DNA of 64,000 nucleotides from Elephas maximus indicus. Taxonomy: Eukaryota > Chordata > Mammalia > Proboscidea > Elephantidae. The translations under genes were made by a program, and so were the position numbers. Positions 22,542 through 36,199 of this stretch are shown here, one piece after another. Location of the stretch: positions 84,148,001 through 84,212,000 of the forward strand of contig NC_064820.1 of the NCBI RefSeq assembly GCF_024166365.1. The letters run 5' to 3'. Positions within the stretch are counted from its first letter, which is position 1; each line of letters begins with the position of its first letter. The notes under the pieces were generated by a model. It made no database searches. It was not told the DNA's origin and saw only the letters and a program-made list of their open reading frames with translations.

Positions 22542-24563
22542 AATTCTTTTTGCCTAACTCTGGAGATGCCTACAAATTTTACGTACAAATTATTCTCCCT
22601 ATTGCAATAGTCTCCCTCCCCACTCTCTTTGCAATAATTCTTTCAAATAAAGTCTCTTCTTAGAAGTCCAGATTTGTTTATATGACACCACAATAAAATC
22701 TTTGAACTTTTCACTAAAATGTTATCAGTTTCCAGTGAATTCATTGCTTTCTAGTGAATAAAATAATTGTGTGGGTACTCCTGTGAATTTTCTCTCATTT
22801 CTCATTTTTAATTGGATACTTTTCTATGCTTCAAATGAAAGTAAGATTGTGCAAAGCAACTTCAATGTGATTTCTAAATGGGAAAGAAGGAACCCAGAAG
22901 ATGAAAGCATATAAAATCATGAAATATTCCCTTTCTTCTAAGAATTGAGTCTTTGGTATTATGAGATGGACTTATTATCATTAGGCTTATTACAGCTTTA
23001 CTCTTATTTCTCTAATTTGATAGATATGAAAATAAAAGGCTATTGTTCTTCCTTCAAAAAAAAGTTTAATACTAAAAAATTCTGGACATCTAAGCTTCAA
23101 TTTTATGCCAATTTTTTAAAAGCCTCAAACTGGGGTTTTCTGATAAAAGTTTTAAGACTCAAATACAAAACAATGAATGAGTAAGAGGAAAAATCACACA
23201 TGTAAACGAGGGAGCAATAGTCTTCAGGAAGTCAACTCCTCCATGTTGAGAGTTGTAGTCTACCATTCCGGGATCTTGGTTCAGTATTTACATTAAATCT
23301 AACCACGAAGACAAGCCTGTGTGAAACCTAAACAAATTGAACTGAAACCAGCGGGAAGCTAAGTGATAAAATCTTGCAACTCTGTTCAGTGCCAAAACAA
23401 AGGGAGAGAATTTCCTGGCATCATGCCAGAAAAATTTGATTCCTCATTTTTTTTTTTTTTTTTTAATTAACCCCCAACAGCCCCAGTTTCTCTATCAACT
23501 GTAGTATTTTTTTAAAATAGTTATTTTGTTTTGGGTTTTTTTTTTAGTGCTCAAAAAAATACTAGTGCCTTTTTATGTCATGCTTGTTTTCCTCCCAGTA
23601 TATCGGAATAGAAGCTGGCTGCATATAAAGTTTCCTGGTACCAAAAAAACAAAAACAAAAACTACCCAAACAAATTAAAAAAAAAAAAACTTTTTAAAAG
23701 AATTATCTCAGTTATCAGTTGTTGAAAGATGACTTTATTTTAATAAACGTGACATTATATCTTATAACAGAATTTTTTTTTTTTTACTAGTTACATTGGC
23801 AAAATGATGCTCAATTTGGGATACTACATTTTCAAAGCAGTGTTAATAAAGAAGAATGCAACTAGAGCAATGTTCACCAAAACAAATTCTGGCCGACACA
23901 AATTCTGCAAAACTTCCCTCCACCCCTTGCCCTAACCCCCACAAAAGAATCTCAGAGTCAAATAGGATTAGAAAACCCTGAATACTTTATATATCCCCTA
24001 GACCTTCACAATATAATTAGCATATTAAAGCCTATGAGAAGTTCTAAAGTATAGAAACCTCTTTCATTATGTTTATCACACTGTTTTTCATGTATTTTTC
24101 TTTTTTCAGTGAATATCCTCCTCAACCAGATTTTGAAAAAACATCACTTTGGGAAATATAATCTAGGAAGTGACCAAGATGCTAAGGATGTTTGGGAAGT
24201 GAAGGAACCCGGACTAGGGAAAGAATGTGGAGCTAAGATTCAACTCAGCTACTTAGAAGTTGCATGGCCTTCCTCACCTTAAAATGGATGTGGTAACACT
24301 GATTTCATAATGTTTTCATAAAGATTAACGATAGGGTGCACAAAACATCTAGCCCATGGTCTAAACTCACTGATTTGGACCAATAAAATCTTATGCACAC
24401 CTCTTTATTATTATTACATGTGATTTTTCCTCTTACTCATTCCTTGTTTTGTATGAGTCTTAAAACATTAATCAGAAAACCCCAGTTTGAGACATTTTTA
24501 AAATCAGTAGCATAAAATTCAAGCTTAGAGTTCAGAATTTTTTAATATTAAACTTTTTTTTAA
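22542..24563. other. Mostly unrecognised AT-rich sequence
   Basis: Contains several T- and A-runs (23449-23464, 23680-23690, 23771-23784) and a weak MIR-like stretch at about 24205-24360. No gene recognised. Confidence 0.5.
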
Positions 24564-24572
24564 AGGAAGAAC

Positions 24573-24735
24573 AAAACCAAACCCACTGCCGTCAAGTCAA
24601 TTCCGACCCATAGCGACCCTATAGGACAGAGTAGAACTACCCCATAGAGTTTCCAAGGAGCACCTGGCGGATTTGAACTGCCAACCTCTTGGTTAGCAGC
24701 CGTAGCACTTAACCACTACGCCACCAGGGTTTCCG
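24573..24735 (-). mobile_element. AfroSINE, near-consensus, with target duplication
   Basis: 'ccaaacccactgccgtcaag' to 'acgccaccagggtttcc'. AAGGAAGAACAA before and AAGGAAGAATAA after are the duplication (one mismatch). One of the youngest-looking copies. Confidence 0.9.
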
Positions 24736-26746
24736 AAGGAAGAATAACAGCCTTTTATTTTCATACCCTACTATCCTTTCTCTTTCCTTCACCTTTCTCT
24801 TGTCCTGGTGAAGTTCTGTGACATTGGTCGCAATTTCAGCAATATGTGAGCACCCTCCTTCTTTCCTCCCTGGTGTCTCCGTTTCCATTCATCAGGTTTC
24901 TCTGTCCCTCTGCACCTTCTCATCTTTGGTTCTGGACAAAAGTTGTACTTTTGGCCTCATATAGTTGATTGTTCTAAGGACCACATTCTTCACAGGTGTT
25001 ACTGTTTAAAGGCCCATCTATTAATTGTCCAAAAGGTGGCCTCCAGGAGTATCTTCAGTTTCAAGTTAAAAGGTTGTCTAAGGCAATAGTCTTGGGGGTT
25101 CCTCCAGTCTCTATCAGACCAGTAAATCTGGCCTTTTTTTTTTTTTTTTTTTAACGTGAATTTTCTTCGACATTTTTTACCCATTCTAACTGGGACCTTC
25201 TATTGTGTCCCGGTCAGAATGGTTGGTAGTGGTAGCTGGGCACCATCTAGTTCTTCTGGTCTCAGGTTAGAGGAGGCTGTGGTTCATGAGTGCCATTAGT
25301 CCTTTGGACTCATTTCTTCCTCGAGTCTTCATTTTTCTTCATTCTCCTTTGCTCCAGAAGGGAAGAGACCAATAATTGCTTCTTAGATGGCCGCTCTCGA
25401 GCTTTTAAGACCCCAGGCACTACTCACCAGAGTAGGATATAGAACATTATCTTTATGAACTATGTTTTGCCAATTGACCTAAATGTCCTCTGAGATTATA
25501 GTCCTTTGCCTTCATGGCCAGTAGCTCTGTCCCACTGTCTGAGTAGTTTCTATAGCTGTGCCCTCTGTGTGCTCTGTTATATATATGAGTAGACATGCAC
25601 CGTTTACAAATATGTATGTAGAAATATCCACAACCATACATATTTAGCATACATATTTGCCTATATATCTAGCCATAAATTGTTATTACTGTTGTTGCAG
25701 GATTGTATATGTTATAGCATTTACTACAGCTGCCCTTTATTCTTGTGTCTTCCTTTACCTTGGTCACATTGTGCTGACTTCCCCCATATTGTGTATTGCC
25801 TTTTCCTTCACCAGAATTAACACTTGATCCCAGCCCCCCATCCCTGGTAACTATCAAGGAATATTTCTTTCTGTGTATGAACCTATTCTTGACTTTTTAT
25901 AATAGTGGTCTCATACAATATTTGTGCTTTTGTGATTGACTTATTTTACTCAGCATAATGTCCTCTAGATTCATCCCTGTTTTGAGATGTTCCATGGATC
26001 CATCAGTATTCATTATTGTTGCATAGTATTCCATTGTATGTATGTACCACAGTTTGTTTATCCATTCATTCATTGATGGACACTTAAGTTGTTTCCATCT
26101 TTTTGCTATTGTGAATAATGCTGTGATGGGCATGAGTGTGCATATGTCTATTCATGTCATAGCTCTTATTTCTCTAGGATATATACCTACAACTGGAATT
26201 GCCTGATCATACGGTATTTCTCTTTCTAGCTTTTTAAGGAAGCTCCATACTGTTTTCCATAGTGGTTGTACCATTTTGCTGTCCCACCAGCAGTGTAAAA
26301 CAGTTCCAATCTCCCTACAACCTCACCAACATTTGTTGTTCTCTGTTTTTTTTTTTTTTTTGATTAGTACCATCATTCCTGGGGTAAGATGCTATCCCAC
26401 TGTAGTTTTTATTTGCATCTTTCTAATGGCTAATGATCATAAGCTTTTTTCATGTGTTGTTAGCTGCCTAAATGTCCTCTTTGGAGAATTGTCTTCATGC
26501 CCTTTGCCCATTTTTTAATTGGATTGCTTGTTTTTTTGTTGTTGAGGTGTTGAAGTTTTCTATAAATTTTAGAGATTAGACCCTCATCAGATATGTCATC
26601 ATCAAATTTTTTTTCCCAGTCTGTAGATTCTCTTTTTATTCTTTTGTCATCAAAAGATGAGCACAAGTATTTAATTTTTAGGAGGCCCCAGTTATGTAGT
26701 GAATGAATAATTTCTTTTATAAGGATCAGCACAAAGCTGGCTCCTA

Positions 26747-27447
26747 TGTGACAGAGGTTAAAAATGTCCCAAATGTTCAACTTTTCCAAGCTGCTGTACC
26801 ACTCAACCATCTCTAACATCAACTATTCCCTCTCCTCTCAGTACTCTCCCTCCCATCTCTGGGTTCCCTAATTTTGCTGCAACATCTCACAGAACTCATG
26901 AACCATATAAAGAAAATGGTTCATGCATTTGTGGAGGCTGGCAAGCCCAAAATTCATGGGTCAGATATAGGCTTCTCCCAACTGGTGTGGCTGCAGGAGC
27001 TGACCAACCCAAACTGGAAGTTCAGACCATAGGCTACTAGTTCACAAGGCTGTGGAAGCTGGCAAATCAGGTCACATAATAGGCTGCTGGCCCAAGGGGC
27101 GATAGAGGCTGGTGAATCCCAGAACTGGCAAGTCAGACAGCAGGCCTCTGGGGAGGTTAATTGATCACAAACTGGACATGGGATCCAGATGCAGAGAAAG
27201 AGAGAGTCTTGTCAGGACACACACATATATTTTAGACGCAGGCCACACGCCAGGGAAGGGTGTAACTTTAGTAAGGATGGGGCTTGAGTCACACCCTCCT
27301 ACAAGGCTGGGACCCAAGACACACCTTAGACCAATCGTGACTCATCAACCTGTGAAGGTCAGGATTCACAACACACAAAATGGAGGATAACCACACAATA
27401 CCGTGAATCATGGCCTAGCCAAGTTGACACATAACCCCAACCATCAC
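26747..27447. mobile_element. LTR-like element inside L1
   Basis: About 700 bases between L1 parts. Its end ('gaatcatggcctagccaagt' then 'tgacacataacc', 'catcaca') matches the end of the MaLR-like LTR at 30525-31013, so it is probably a related LTR. Boundaries unsure; no target duplication found. Confidence 0.5.
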
Positions 27448-28163
27448 AGTTTCCATATGCCTTATTCGCATAGTCCCACTCAATCACTGTATGAGTCACA
27501 AAGACCATGGCTAGAATAGCCATATTAAGTAATTCATTGCACCACATCTAGTTTATCGTCTGTTGTTTGTACATTTTTAGTTATGTTTAGTATTCTGTTT
27601 ATGCCATAAATTAGGGTCCCTAGGTTTGTTCCTATGTTTTCTTCTATAAACTTTATAATTTTAGGTTTTACATTTAGGTCTTTGATCTATTTCAAGTTAG
27701 TTTTTGTGTATGCTGTGAAGTATGGATCCTGTTTCATTTTTCTGTAAATGGATATCCAGTTTGTCAGCACCATTTATTAAAGAGACTATCTCTTCTCCCT
27801 TTAATGGACTTCAACACTTTGTTGAACATTAGTAGCCCATTGGTGGGTGGATTTACTTCTGGGTTCTCAATTTTGTTCCATTGGTCTATGTATCTGTCAT
27901 TGTACCAGTACCTGGCTGTTTTGACTACCACAGCTGTACAACATATTCTGACATGTGAAGTGTGAGGCCTCCTACTTTGTTATTCTTCCTCAGTAATGTT
28001 TTACTAATTCAGAGACTTTTTCTTTTTGATACAAAGTTGGTGATTAGTTTTTCCAACCCATTAAAGAATGATGGAATTTGGATCAGGATTGAATTATATC
28101 TATAGATCACTGTGGGTAGTATTGACATTTTTACAACGTTAAGTCCTCCTATCAATGAACATG

Positions 28164-28325
28164 GAAACCCTGGTGGCGTAGTGGTTAAGAGCTATGGCTG
28201 CTAACCAAAAGGTCAGCAGTTCGAATCCACCAGGCACTCCTTGGAAACCCTACAGGGCAGTTCTACTCTGTCCTATAGGGACGCTGTGAGTCAGAATTTG
28301 CTCGACAGCAACAGGTTTGGTTTTG
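28164..28325 (+). mobile_element. AfroSINE inside L1
   Basis: 'aaccctggtggcgtagtggt' to 'gctcgacagcaacaggtt'. Flanked by GAACATGG and GAGCATGG, a probable target duplication. Confidence 0.88.
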
Positions 28326-28385
28326 GGTTTATCTACGAGCATGGTATGTTTTTCCATTTACGTGTCAATAATATATCTTAATTTA

Positions 28386-29615
28386 TTTAACTTCTCCTCT
28401 CCTCCTGGTCATTCCTTCCTTCCACTCATCCTAGGTCTAAGGACCACTTACTCCAGGTATCCCACTTCTACCTCTGAGCCTTCTCTAACATTGTACTATA
28501 TGTGTAGGACACTTTCATCTTCCCCCAACCTTGCCACCTAACCATGAGTACAGCTTCTAATAGCTCGATTCCTCTATTACTTAAAATTAAGAAGATAGAG
28601 TCACATTTTAAAATAGAATAAAAATGTTAATTTTCAATGCAGAAGGATCAAGGCTGAAAGAGGATGAAAATGCAATATCTGTGAACAGAACAAACAAGTG
28701 TTCATCAAATTTCAGGTTATTAAATAAGCCATGTCTCATTGAGTTTGAAGCAGTTAATTTTATACAAAAAAAAAATTCTCAAAATAACTTTATATATAGC
28801 TAGATATCTTCTATTTCTCTCCATCCCTGTCCCCAGAGCCCTTCTTCTCCCTTCCTCAGTAGGCTGATCTCTATGAACTGCCTCAATGGATTTGCTTGGT
28901 CTTTGGCTTCCAGTTGGGTTTGGCCAATGAAGATTACTGGCAGGAGATCAGAGAAAGGGAGGAGAGTGAGGTTTGAATCCTTTACAGGTAGGGGATTGAG
29001 CTGAATAAAACATATGATAGGGCACATAGGAGAATATGAAACCAAAAATAATGAACATATAGTGATGTTGTACAATATGATAAACATTACCAATGTATTG
29101 AATTGTACATGTAAAAACTGTTGAATTTACAAATATTTTATTATGTATATTTTTATGACAATAAAACATTTAAAAATAAATGAATGAATGAGAGGCCTAA
29201 CATAACTTGCACAAAGCTTGGTGTAGCCTTTCTGGAACAAGGACAAATTTGGCTTCTTGAGTATATGAATGAACACACACAGCAATAAATTGTGCTGCTG
29301 AAACGGTAGCACAAGGCTAAAGGGTGCAAGGATGTACTATGTTTAGTGTAGATATTTTTATGGACAATGCCATATTGTAAGAGGCATTGGGTTGTAACCA
29401 CCATTGGCTTGCTTAATGTTCATTCAGTCTTTTAACTGCTTAACGTATACCACCGTAAGTTATAATACTTGAAAGTGTCTTGAACTCAAAAACACCCAGG
29501 TATCTAGGTTTAGCGTTTATGGCTTGAATAATACTTATTGCTTAAAGTCTTGGAAATTAGGATTAAAATGCAAACACATTTGGAAGTATACTAACGCATT
29601 AAAGGTAAATGTCAG
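28386..29615. other. Mostly unrecognised; L1-3'-UTR-like part at about 29040-29165
   Basis: 'gaattgtacatgtaaaaact' and the poly-A-rich end resemble old L1 3' UTR in + orientation. The rest has no recognised feature. Confidence 0.4.
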
Positions 29616-29764
29616 TAGCTCTCAAATTTAATAGTGTATAAATAAGAAGTCTGTTAAAATATAGATTGCTGGCCCCACCTCCAAAGATTATTTTTCATAC
29701 AAACAGGGTCTATGAATTATATTTTAAATAAGCTCTCCAGAGAATTCTGATACAGACCACATGC
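29616..29764. mobile_element. MER5A-like relic
   Basis: 'agctctcaaatttaatagtg', 'agattgctggccccacctcc', 'gagaattctgatacagacc' follow MER5A order, diverged. Confidence 0.55.
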
Positions 29765-29767
29765 ATT

Positions 29768-30329
29768 AGGTATCTTTTGCCGCAAGTGACAAATTATCCC
29801 AAATTTAGCAATTTGAAACAACAAACATTTATTATCACTCAGTTTTTGATTGTCAGGTGTTCAGAAGCAGTTTAACTAGATGGTACTGCTTCAGGGCCTC
29901 TCAAAAGGTTGTAGCTAAATTATCAGCAGAGGATGCAGTCATCTCGAGGATCAACTGGGGCTGGAGGATTTTACTTCTGAGTTCGTTTGTGGTTGTTGGC
30001 AGGCCTCATCTCCTCACTGGTTGTTGGTTGGAGACGTCAATTCCTCATGACTTGGTCCTCTCAGTAGGGCTGCTCACAACACAACAGCTTACTTTCCCCA
30101 CAGTGAATGATGAGGGAGAGACAGAGAGAGAGAACAGAGATAGCCTACATCTGAAGCACCAGTTGTTTATAACCTAATCTGGAAAGTGATATACTGTTTC
30201 TTCTGCCATATGCTATCAATTGCACAGACCAGCCCTAGTATAAGGTGGGAAGGAGCTACACAAGGGTGTAAATACCAGAAGATAGGGATCATTGGAAGCC
30301 ACTTTAGAGGGTGGCTACCATACCACATT
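29768..30329 (+). mobile_element. MaLR/ERVL-type LTR, old
   Basis: 'gccgcaagtgacaaattatc', 'caacaaacatttattatcac' and an end 'gtggctaccataccaca'. MLT1-like layout; subfamily uncertain. Confidence 0.6.
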
Positions 30330-30524
30330 TTGAGAAATTCTAGCCAAAATGATTAATTTTGGCTCATACTAACAACTGCTTCTTTTTTCAAAAGAGGTTA
30401 GAAAGAATAGATGATCCAGTAAGGTATTAGAAAAAAAAGTCCTAAGATGGGAGAAAAGAAGGATTCAGAAAGGATATACTAAGAGTACCATGGGAAACTC
30501 TTCCCACTTTATACTTTTGCCTAG

Positions 30525-31013
30525 TGCCTTAGTTACCTAGTGGTGCTAGAACAGAACTACCACAAGCAGATGGCTTTAACAAAGAGAAATTTATTCTCTC
30601 ACAGTCTAGGAGGCTAGAAGTCTGAATCCAGGGTGCCAGCTCCAGGCGAAGGCTTTTTTTCTATGTCAGCTCTGGGGGAAGGTTGTCATCAATCTTCCCC
30701 TGGTCTAGGAGTTTCTCAACGCAGGGACCCCTGGTCCAAAGGACGTGCTATTCTCCTGTTCTTGTTTCTTGGTGGTATAGGTCCCCCTGTCTCTCTGTTG
30801 AATTCTCCCTTTTATATCTCAAAAGAGACTGGCTTAAGGCACAACTTAATCTTGTAGATTGAGTCCTGCCTCATTAACATCACAGAAGTAGGATTTACAA
30901 TACATAGGAAAATCATACCAGATGACAAAATGGTGGACAATCACACAATACTGGGAATCATGGCCTAGTCAAGTTGACACATATTTTGGGGGGAAATGAT
31001 TCAATTCATGACA
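30525..31013 (+). mobile_element. MaLR-like solo LTR with perfect target duplication
   Basis: TGCCTTAGTTACCTAGTGG to AATTCATGACA, flanked by CCTAG at 30520-30524 and 31014-31018. Confidence 0.88.
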
Positions 31014-31107
31014 CCTAGAATCAGATCCAAAACCCTTGTTATATTTGACAGGTAATAAAAATGCAAAATTTGTAATATAGTAGGTTTGACAGTTTTTTAT
31101 AATACAA

Positions 31108-33201
31108 TATAATAGATCTGACTCATTGAACACTAATGACCAAAGTCCACACGAGTTGTGGAATGATATCAACAACATCATATATGAAGAAAGCAAAACC
31201 AAAAAACCAAACCCACTGCCGTCGAGCCAATTCCAACTCATTGTGACCCTACAGGACAGAGTAGAATTGTCCCATAGAGTTGAAGGCAAGAGGTCATTAA
31301 AAAGACAGAAAAGAAAGAAAAGACCAAAATGGATGTCAGAAGAGACTCTGAAACTTGCTCTTGAATGTCGAGTAGCTAAAGCAAAAGGAAGAAATGATGA
31401 GGTAACAGAGCTGAACAGAAGGTTTCAAAGGGCGGCTTGAGAAGACAAAGTAAAGTATTATAATGACATGTGCCAAAGACCTGGAGATAGAAACCAAAAG
31501 GGAAAAACATGCTCAACATTTCTCAAGGGGAAAGAACTGAAGAAAAAACTCAAGCCTCAAGTTGCAACAGTGAAGGATTCTATGGGGAAAGTATTAAACG
31601 AAACAGGAAGCATCAAAAAATGATGGAAGGAATACACAGAGTCACTACACCAAAAAGAATTGGTCGACATTCAACTATTTCAAGAGGTAGCATATGATCG
31701 GGAACCGATGGTACTGAGGGAAGAAGTCCAAGCTGCACTGAAAGCACTGGTGAAAAACAAGGGTCCAGGAATTGATGGAATATCAACTGAGATGTTCCAA
31801 CAAACGGAGGCAGTGCTGGAAGTGCTCACTCATCTATGCCAAGAAATTTGCACGACAGCTACCTGGCCAACTAACTGCAAGAGATCCATATTTATGCCTA
31901 TTCCCAAGGCAGGTGATCCAACCAAAGGTGGAAATTATTGAACAATATCATTAATATCACATACAAGCAAAATTTTGCTGAAGATCATTCAAAAACGGCT
32001 GTAGCAGTATATCAACAGGGAACTGCGAGAAATTCAGGCTGAACTCAGACGAGGACAGAACCAGGGATATCACTGCTGGTATCAGGTGGTCTTGGCTGAA
32101 AGTAGAGAATACTAGAAAGATATTTACCTGTGTTTATTGACCATGCAAAGGCATTCGACCGTGTGGATCGTAACAAATTATGGATAACATTGCAAAGAAT
32201 GGGAATTCCAGAACACTTAATTGTGCTCATGAGGAACCTGTATGTAGATCAAGAGGCAATTGTTCCGACAGAACAAGGGGATACTGCGTGATTTAAAGTC
32301 AGGAAAGACGTGCGTCATGGTTGTATTCTTTCACCATACCTATTCAATCTAATCCAAGAAACTGGACTATATGAAGAAGAAGGGGTATCAGGATTGGAGG
32401 AAGACTCCTTAACAACCTGAGTTATGCAGATAACACAATCCTGCTTGCGGAAAGTGAAGAGGACTTGTGGCACTTACTGATGAAGACCAAAGACCACAGC
32501 CTTCAGTATGGATTACACCTCAACATAAAGAAAACAAAAATTCTCGCAATTGGACCAATAAGCAACATCATGATAAATGGAGAAAAGATTGAAGTTGCCA
32601 AGGATTTCATTTTACTTGGATCCACAATCAACAGCCATGGAAGCAGCAGTCAAGAAATCAAAAGATGCATTGCACTGGGTAAATCTGCTGCAAAAGACCT
32701 CTTTAAAGTGTTCAAAAGCAAAGATGTCACCTTGAACACTAAGGTGTGCCTGACCCAAGACATGGTATTTTCAATAGCATCATAAGCATGCGAAAGCTGA
32801 ACAATGTGTAAGGAAGACAGAAGAATTGATGCCTTTGAATTGTGGTGTTGGTGAAGAATACTGAATATACCATGGACTGCCAAAAGAATGAACAAATCTG
32901 TCTTGGAAGAAGTACAAACAGAATGCTCCTCAGAAGCAAGAATGGCGAGATTGCATCTTATATACTTTGGACATGCGGTCCCAAGAGATCAGTCCCTGGT
33001 GAAGGACATCATGCTTGGTAAAGTAGATGGTCAACGAAAAAGAGAAAAGACCCTCAATGAGATGGACTGACACAGCGGCTGCAACAATGGGCTCAAGCAT
33101 AACAATGATTGTGGGCATGATGCAGGACCGTGCAGTGTTTTGTTCTGCTGCACATAGGGTCGCTATGAGTCGGAACTGCCTCAACAGCACCTAACAACAA
33201 G
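31108..33201 (+). mobile_element. RTE LINE, 5'-truncated, + strand
   Basis: From the endonuclease-RT linker (frame 31126-31440) through RT to the tail 'cgctatgagtcggaactgcc' plus 'ctaacaacaa'. Frames 31660-31941 (KNKGPGIDGISTEMF) and 32465-32785 are recognisable. The catalytic site is altered ('tatgcagataacacaa', YADD to YADN). It carries a SINE fragment at 31197-31279. Inactive. Confidence 0.88.
31197..31279 (-). mobile_element. AfroSINE fragment inside RTE
   Basis: 'ccaaacccactgccgtcgag' to 'ttgtcccatagagtt'. GAAGAAAGCAAA before and GAAGGCAAG after fit a target duplication. Confidence 0.85.
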
Positions 33202-33894
33202 TAGAGCTATAAATGGTTATTCGTCAAGAGGTTAGAAAAACTCAAGAGTATTTTTTATATTTTGTGGCTTTGTAGGACAAAGACTATGTATCTATACTAA
33301 AGGGCCCTTTGTGGCAATGCAATAAAATTCTGAAATGAATAGTTGAACATTGTGGCATTCTTTTTGAGTTATCGATCAAAGGGAGGTTAAAGGCTTTCAC
33401 TGGGCCCAACCTGTCGGGAACTGTTGGCCTCCATCCTGCGGCCTCCTATGCTCCAGCCACACTGTCTCCTTTCGTGGATGGAGTCCCGACACCATTTCAG
33501 ATCCATCCTGCCCTATGCTGGGGGTAGAAAGTAGCTCAGAAGGCAGTGTGCCATGGTCAAGCCGGTGCTGGTGCCCAGTCCCTTGTTTCCCAGACTCTTT
33601 GCTGTGGTCCCCAACCCTTTGTCTAATTTTCCTGCCCTGAGTTCCTGGTCCCAGGGTCTGACCTCGATGATTTAGACTTGCTGCCCTGACCTGCAGAACC
33701 TCCTTCACTTGCTTATTCCCACTCCTGCTACGCACTCCCACAACTGACCTCTGTGGACCTGACCTCTGTCCTGCTATGGATACTGCCCGCCCCTCTTCCC
33801 CAGTCTAGCTGGAGCATCCCTAACCTGATAAAATCTGCCCTAGTATGACACAATCTATTGAATTCAGTCAGTCTCTACCATTAAATACATACTC
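33202..33894. other. Unrecognised, C-rich block
   Basis: 33380-33830 is pyrimidine- and C-rich with no matching gene or repeat that I can name. Possibly an old LTR. Confidence 0.4.
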
Positions 33895-34215
33895 TTTATT
33901 TTTCTGTGCTTTAGGTGAAAGTTTACAGCTCAAGTTAATTTCTCATACAAAAATTTATACATATATTTTTATGTGACACTAGTTGTAATTCCATCCTGGG
34001 TTTCCCATGTCCATCCAACCAGCTCCTGTCCCTTCCTGCCTTCTCATCCTGCCTCCAGACAGGAACCACTCATTTGGTCTCATGTGTCTGCTTAAGCTAA
34101 GAAGCACACTCTTCATGAGTATTATTTTATGTTTTATAGTCCAGTCTAATCTTTGTCTCAAGAGTGGGCTTTGGGAATGGTTTTAGTTCTGGGTTAACAG
34201 AGCATACTCTTAACA
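33895..34215 (-). mobile_element. L1 3' UTR fragment
   Basis: 'aggtgaaagtttacagctca', 'tcctgcctccagacaggaac' and 'taagaagcacactcttcatg' match the L1 3' end type common in elephant (recognition from memory). Confidence 0.65.
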
Positions 34216-34404
34216 TAAAAGATTTAAATATTGTTACTGTGCATACATTATCTGTATACTATTTAATATTTTCTGTTCTAGGGGTTTTTTTTAAGTTTTT
34301 TTTCATTTATTCATTCATTAACTTTATGATTCACTCAATGATATTATTTATCTACCACATGCCAGGCAGATTTCCCCTGTTTGAAACCTACCATCCATGT
34401 TCAC

Positions 34405-34602
34405 AGCCCTAGGGATGACACAAATGGTTAAGCACTTGACTACTAACTGAAATTTGGCAGTTCAAATCCACTCAGAGGCATCGCAGAAGAAAAGCATGGC
34501 AATCTGCTTCCAAAAGTTCAGACTTGAAAATCCTATGGAGCACAGTTTTACTCTGCAACACATGGGGTCGCCATGACTCTGAATCAACTCAGCAATGGTT
34601 TG
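34405..34602 (+). mobile_element. AfroSINE
   Basis: 'gccctagggatgacacaaat' to 'gactctgaatcaactcagc'. Confidence 0.85.
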
Positions 34603-34619
34603 GTTTGCGTTTTATCTCT

Positions 34620-35730
34620 GTTTACACATGCTGCTCCTCCTACCAAGAATGGAGTCCATTTCCTCTCTCCCTGAATCTGGGCTAGCCTGGTGACTTACTT
34701 GGAACAAGAGAATGCAGCAAAAGTGGCACCCTGCTGGTCCCAGGCCTGGGCCTTAAGAAAATTGGTACCCTCTGTTTTCCCTTTCTTGAAGGTCCTAAGC
34801 CACTGTATAAAAAAGTAAAACTGTCCTGTTGCAGAGAAAGAGGCAATTGAGGCAAATAAGTAAAGATGTCTTCATTCCTCCAGCCCTAGTCAAGGCATCT
34901 GTGGTGTGATGGATCACTTTTTTATGGCCTTTCTTTCCATGGTCTTATAAACTCCACCAAACAGTTCGGTGGAACTAAGCAAATAAGATACTTGCAAGGT
35001 TGGTCCATGCAAGTAAGTGCTTCCCTGCCCATGGAGCAAGAAAGCTGAGCACCTTCAGGCAGGAGGCTTCCTGGTAGAGTGGGCTCCCTCTAGGCACTTG
35101 TTGGCAGAGTTAGGCTTGCGGACCCACAAAGTGAGACAGCTGAGCGCCTTAGGGCTGAGGCTTGCTGGTGGAGTGGGGTGCCCCCGGGCACTTACTGGTA
35201 GAGCTAAAGAGCTTTGTAACACTTGCCTGAGCAGGACAGAGGCCTGAGGGGTTCGAGGGGCTAAGAGGCCAGAGAGAGGTCTGCCTGCAGGCACGACTGA
35301 GAAGCTGTCCTGACTGAAAAACTGTATCCTAGGTCGTGCCTGATTCTGAATTGTAACCTGTTACTTCCCAAATAAACCCCACAATCATGAGTATGGTCTG
35401 TGAGTTCTGTGTGGCCATTGTAACAAATTAATTGACTCCAGAAGGAAAGAGTGCTGTAGGGAGGATGGCTGGCACCAGAATTGATAAAAAGGTTAGGAGA
35501 GGAGGCAGTCTGACCTCGGCCTCATAGGAATCAGCCTTGGACTGATCCTGACGATGACTCTCTCTCTTCCTCATGCCATTTTTATACCATCCCAGTCAAC
35601 ACCACACGGGACAGAGACAAACAGTTCCCATGCAGCCCTGCCCAAATTGCACGATCGAAACAAATAAATTATTTTTGTTGTTTTAAGCCACTAAGTTTGG
35701 GATATGCAGCACTAGATAACATACATTAAC
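34620..35730. mobile_element. Old LTR-type repeat, split by an LTR-like block
   Basis: Left part 34640-34830 ('gaatctgggctagcctggtg') and right part about 35540-35725 ('ttgttgttttaagccactaa') belong to one repeat seen again at 41730-41950. Between them, 34900-35425 runs TGTGGTGTGATGG to CCATTGTAACA with AATAAA near 35371, like a separate LTR. Confidence 0.45.
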
Positions 35731-35983
35731 AGATATGAAACTTTTAAACAAATAAATATGAAACTTGTAAATTAGAATGAAAAACATACCAAGGGCAGAG
35801 GAGCCAACTTCTAGATCTACCAGCCACTCTCAAAACTGAACGACTTGCATTTAATCAAAAACAAGCCATTACTTTCAGTAAAACAGTAGACTCAGAGTAT
35901 AGTTTACAAGGAGTTAAGAAGAAAGTGATTAGTGAAAAAATAGAAACATACAGGTATAAAAAGCAATCATTCTAGACATCAGA

Positions 35984-36178
35984 GGAGTCCCTGGGTTGGC
36001 TCAAACCACCAACAAAAAGGTTGGCAGTTTGAACCCACTCAGTGATGCCTCAGAAGAAAGGCCTGGCAATCTGCTTCCAAAAGGTCATGGCCATAAAAAC
36101 CTTATGGAGTGCAGTTCTACTCTGAAACACATGGGGTCACTATGAGTCAGAATTCACTCAACAGCAACTGTTTTTGGG
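35984..36178 (+). mobile_element. AfroSINE, second subtype
   Basis: 'gagtccctgggttggctcaa' to 'gaattcactcaacagcaact'. Confidence 0.85.
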
Positions 36179-36199
36179 GGGACACTTTTAAAAATGAAA

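Larger units (their letters stand above)
24745..28385 (-). mobile_element. L1 LINE 3' end, interrupted
   Basis: Reverse orientation. 24745-25700 is L1 3' UTR of a type seen again at 33895 and 36950. 25890-26700 and 27540-28385 are the end of ORF2: the minus frame at 25897-26133 holds WYIHTMEYYA, the conserved ORF2 C-terminal segment. It is broken by an LTR-like element at 26747-27447 and a SINE at 28164-28325. Full of stops and inactive. Confidence 0.85.
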
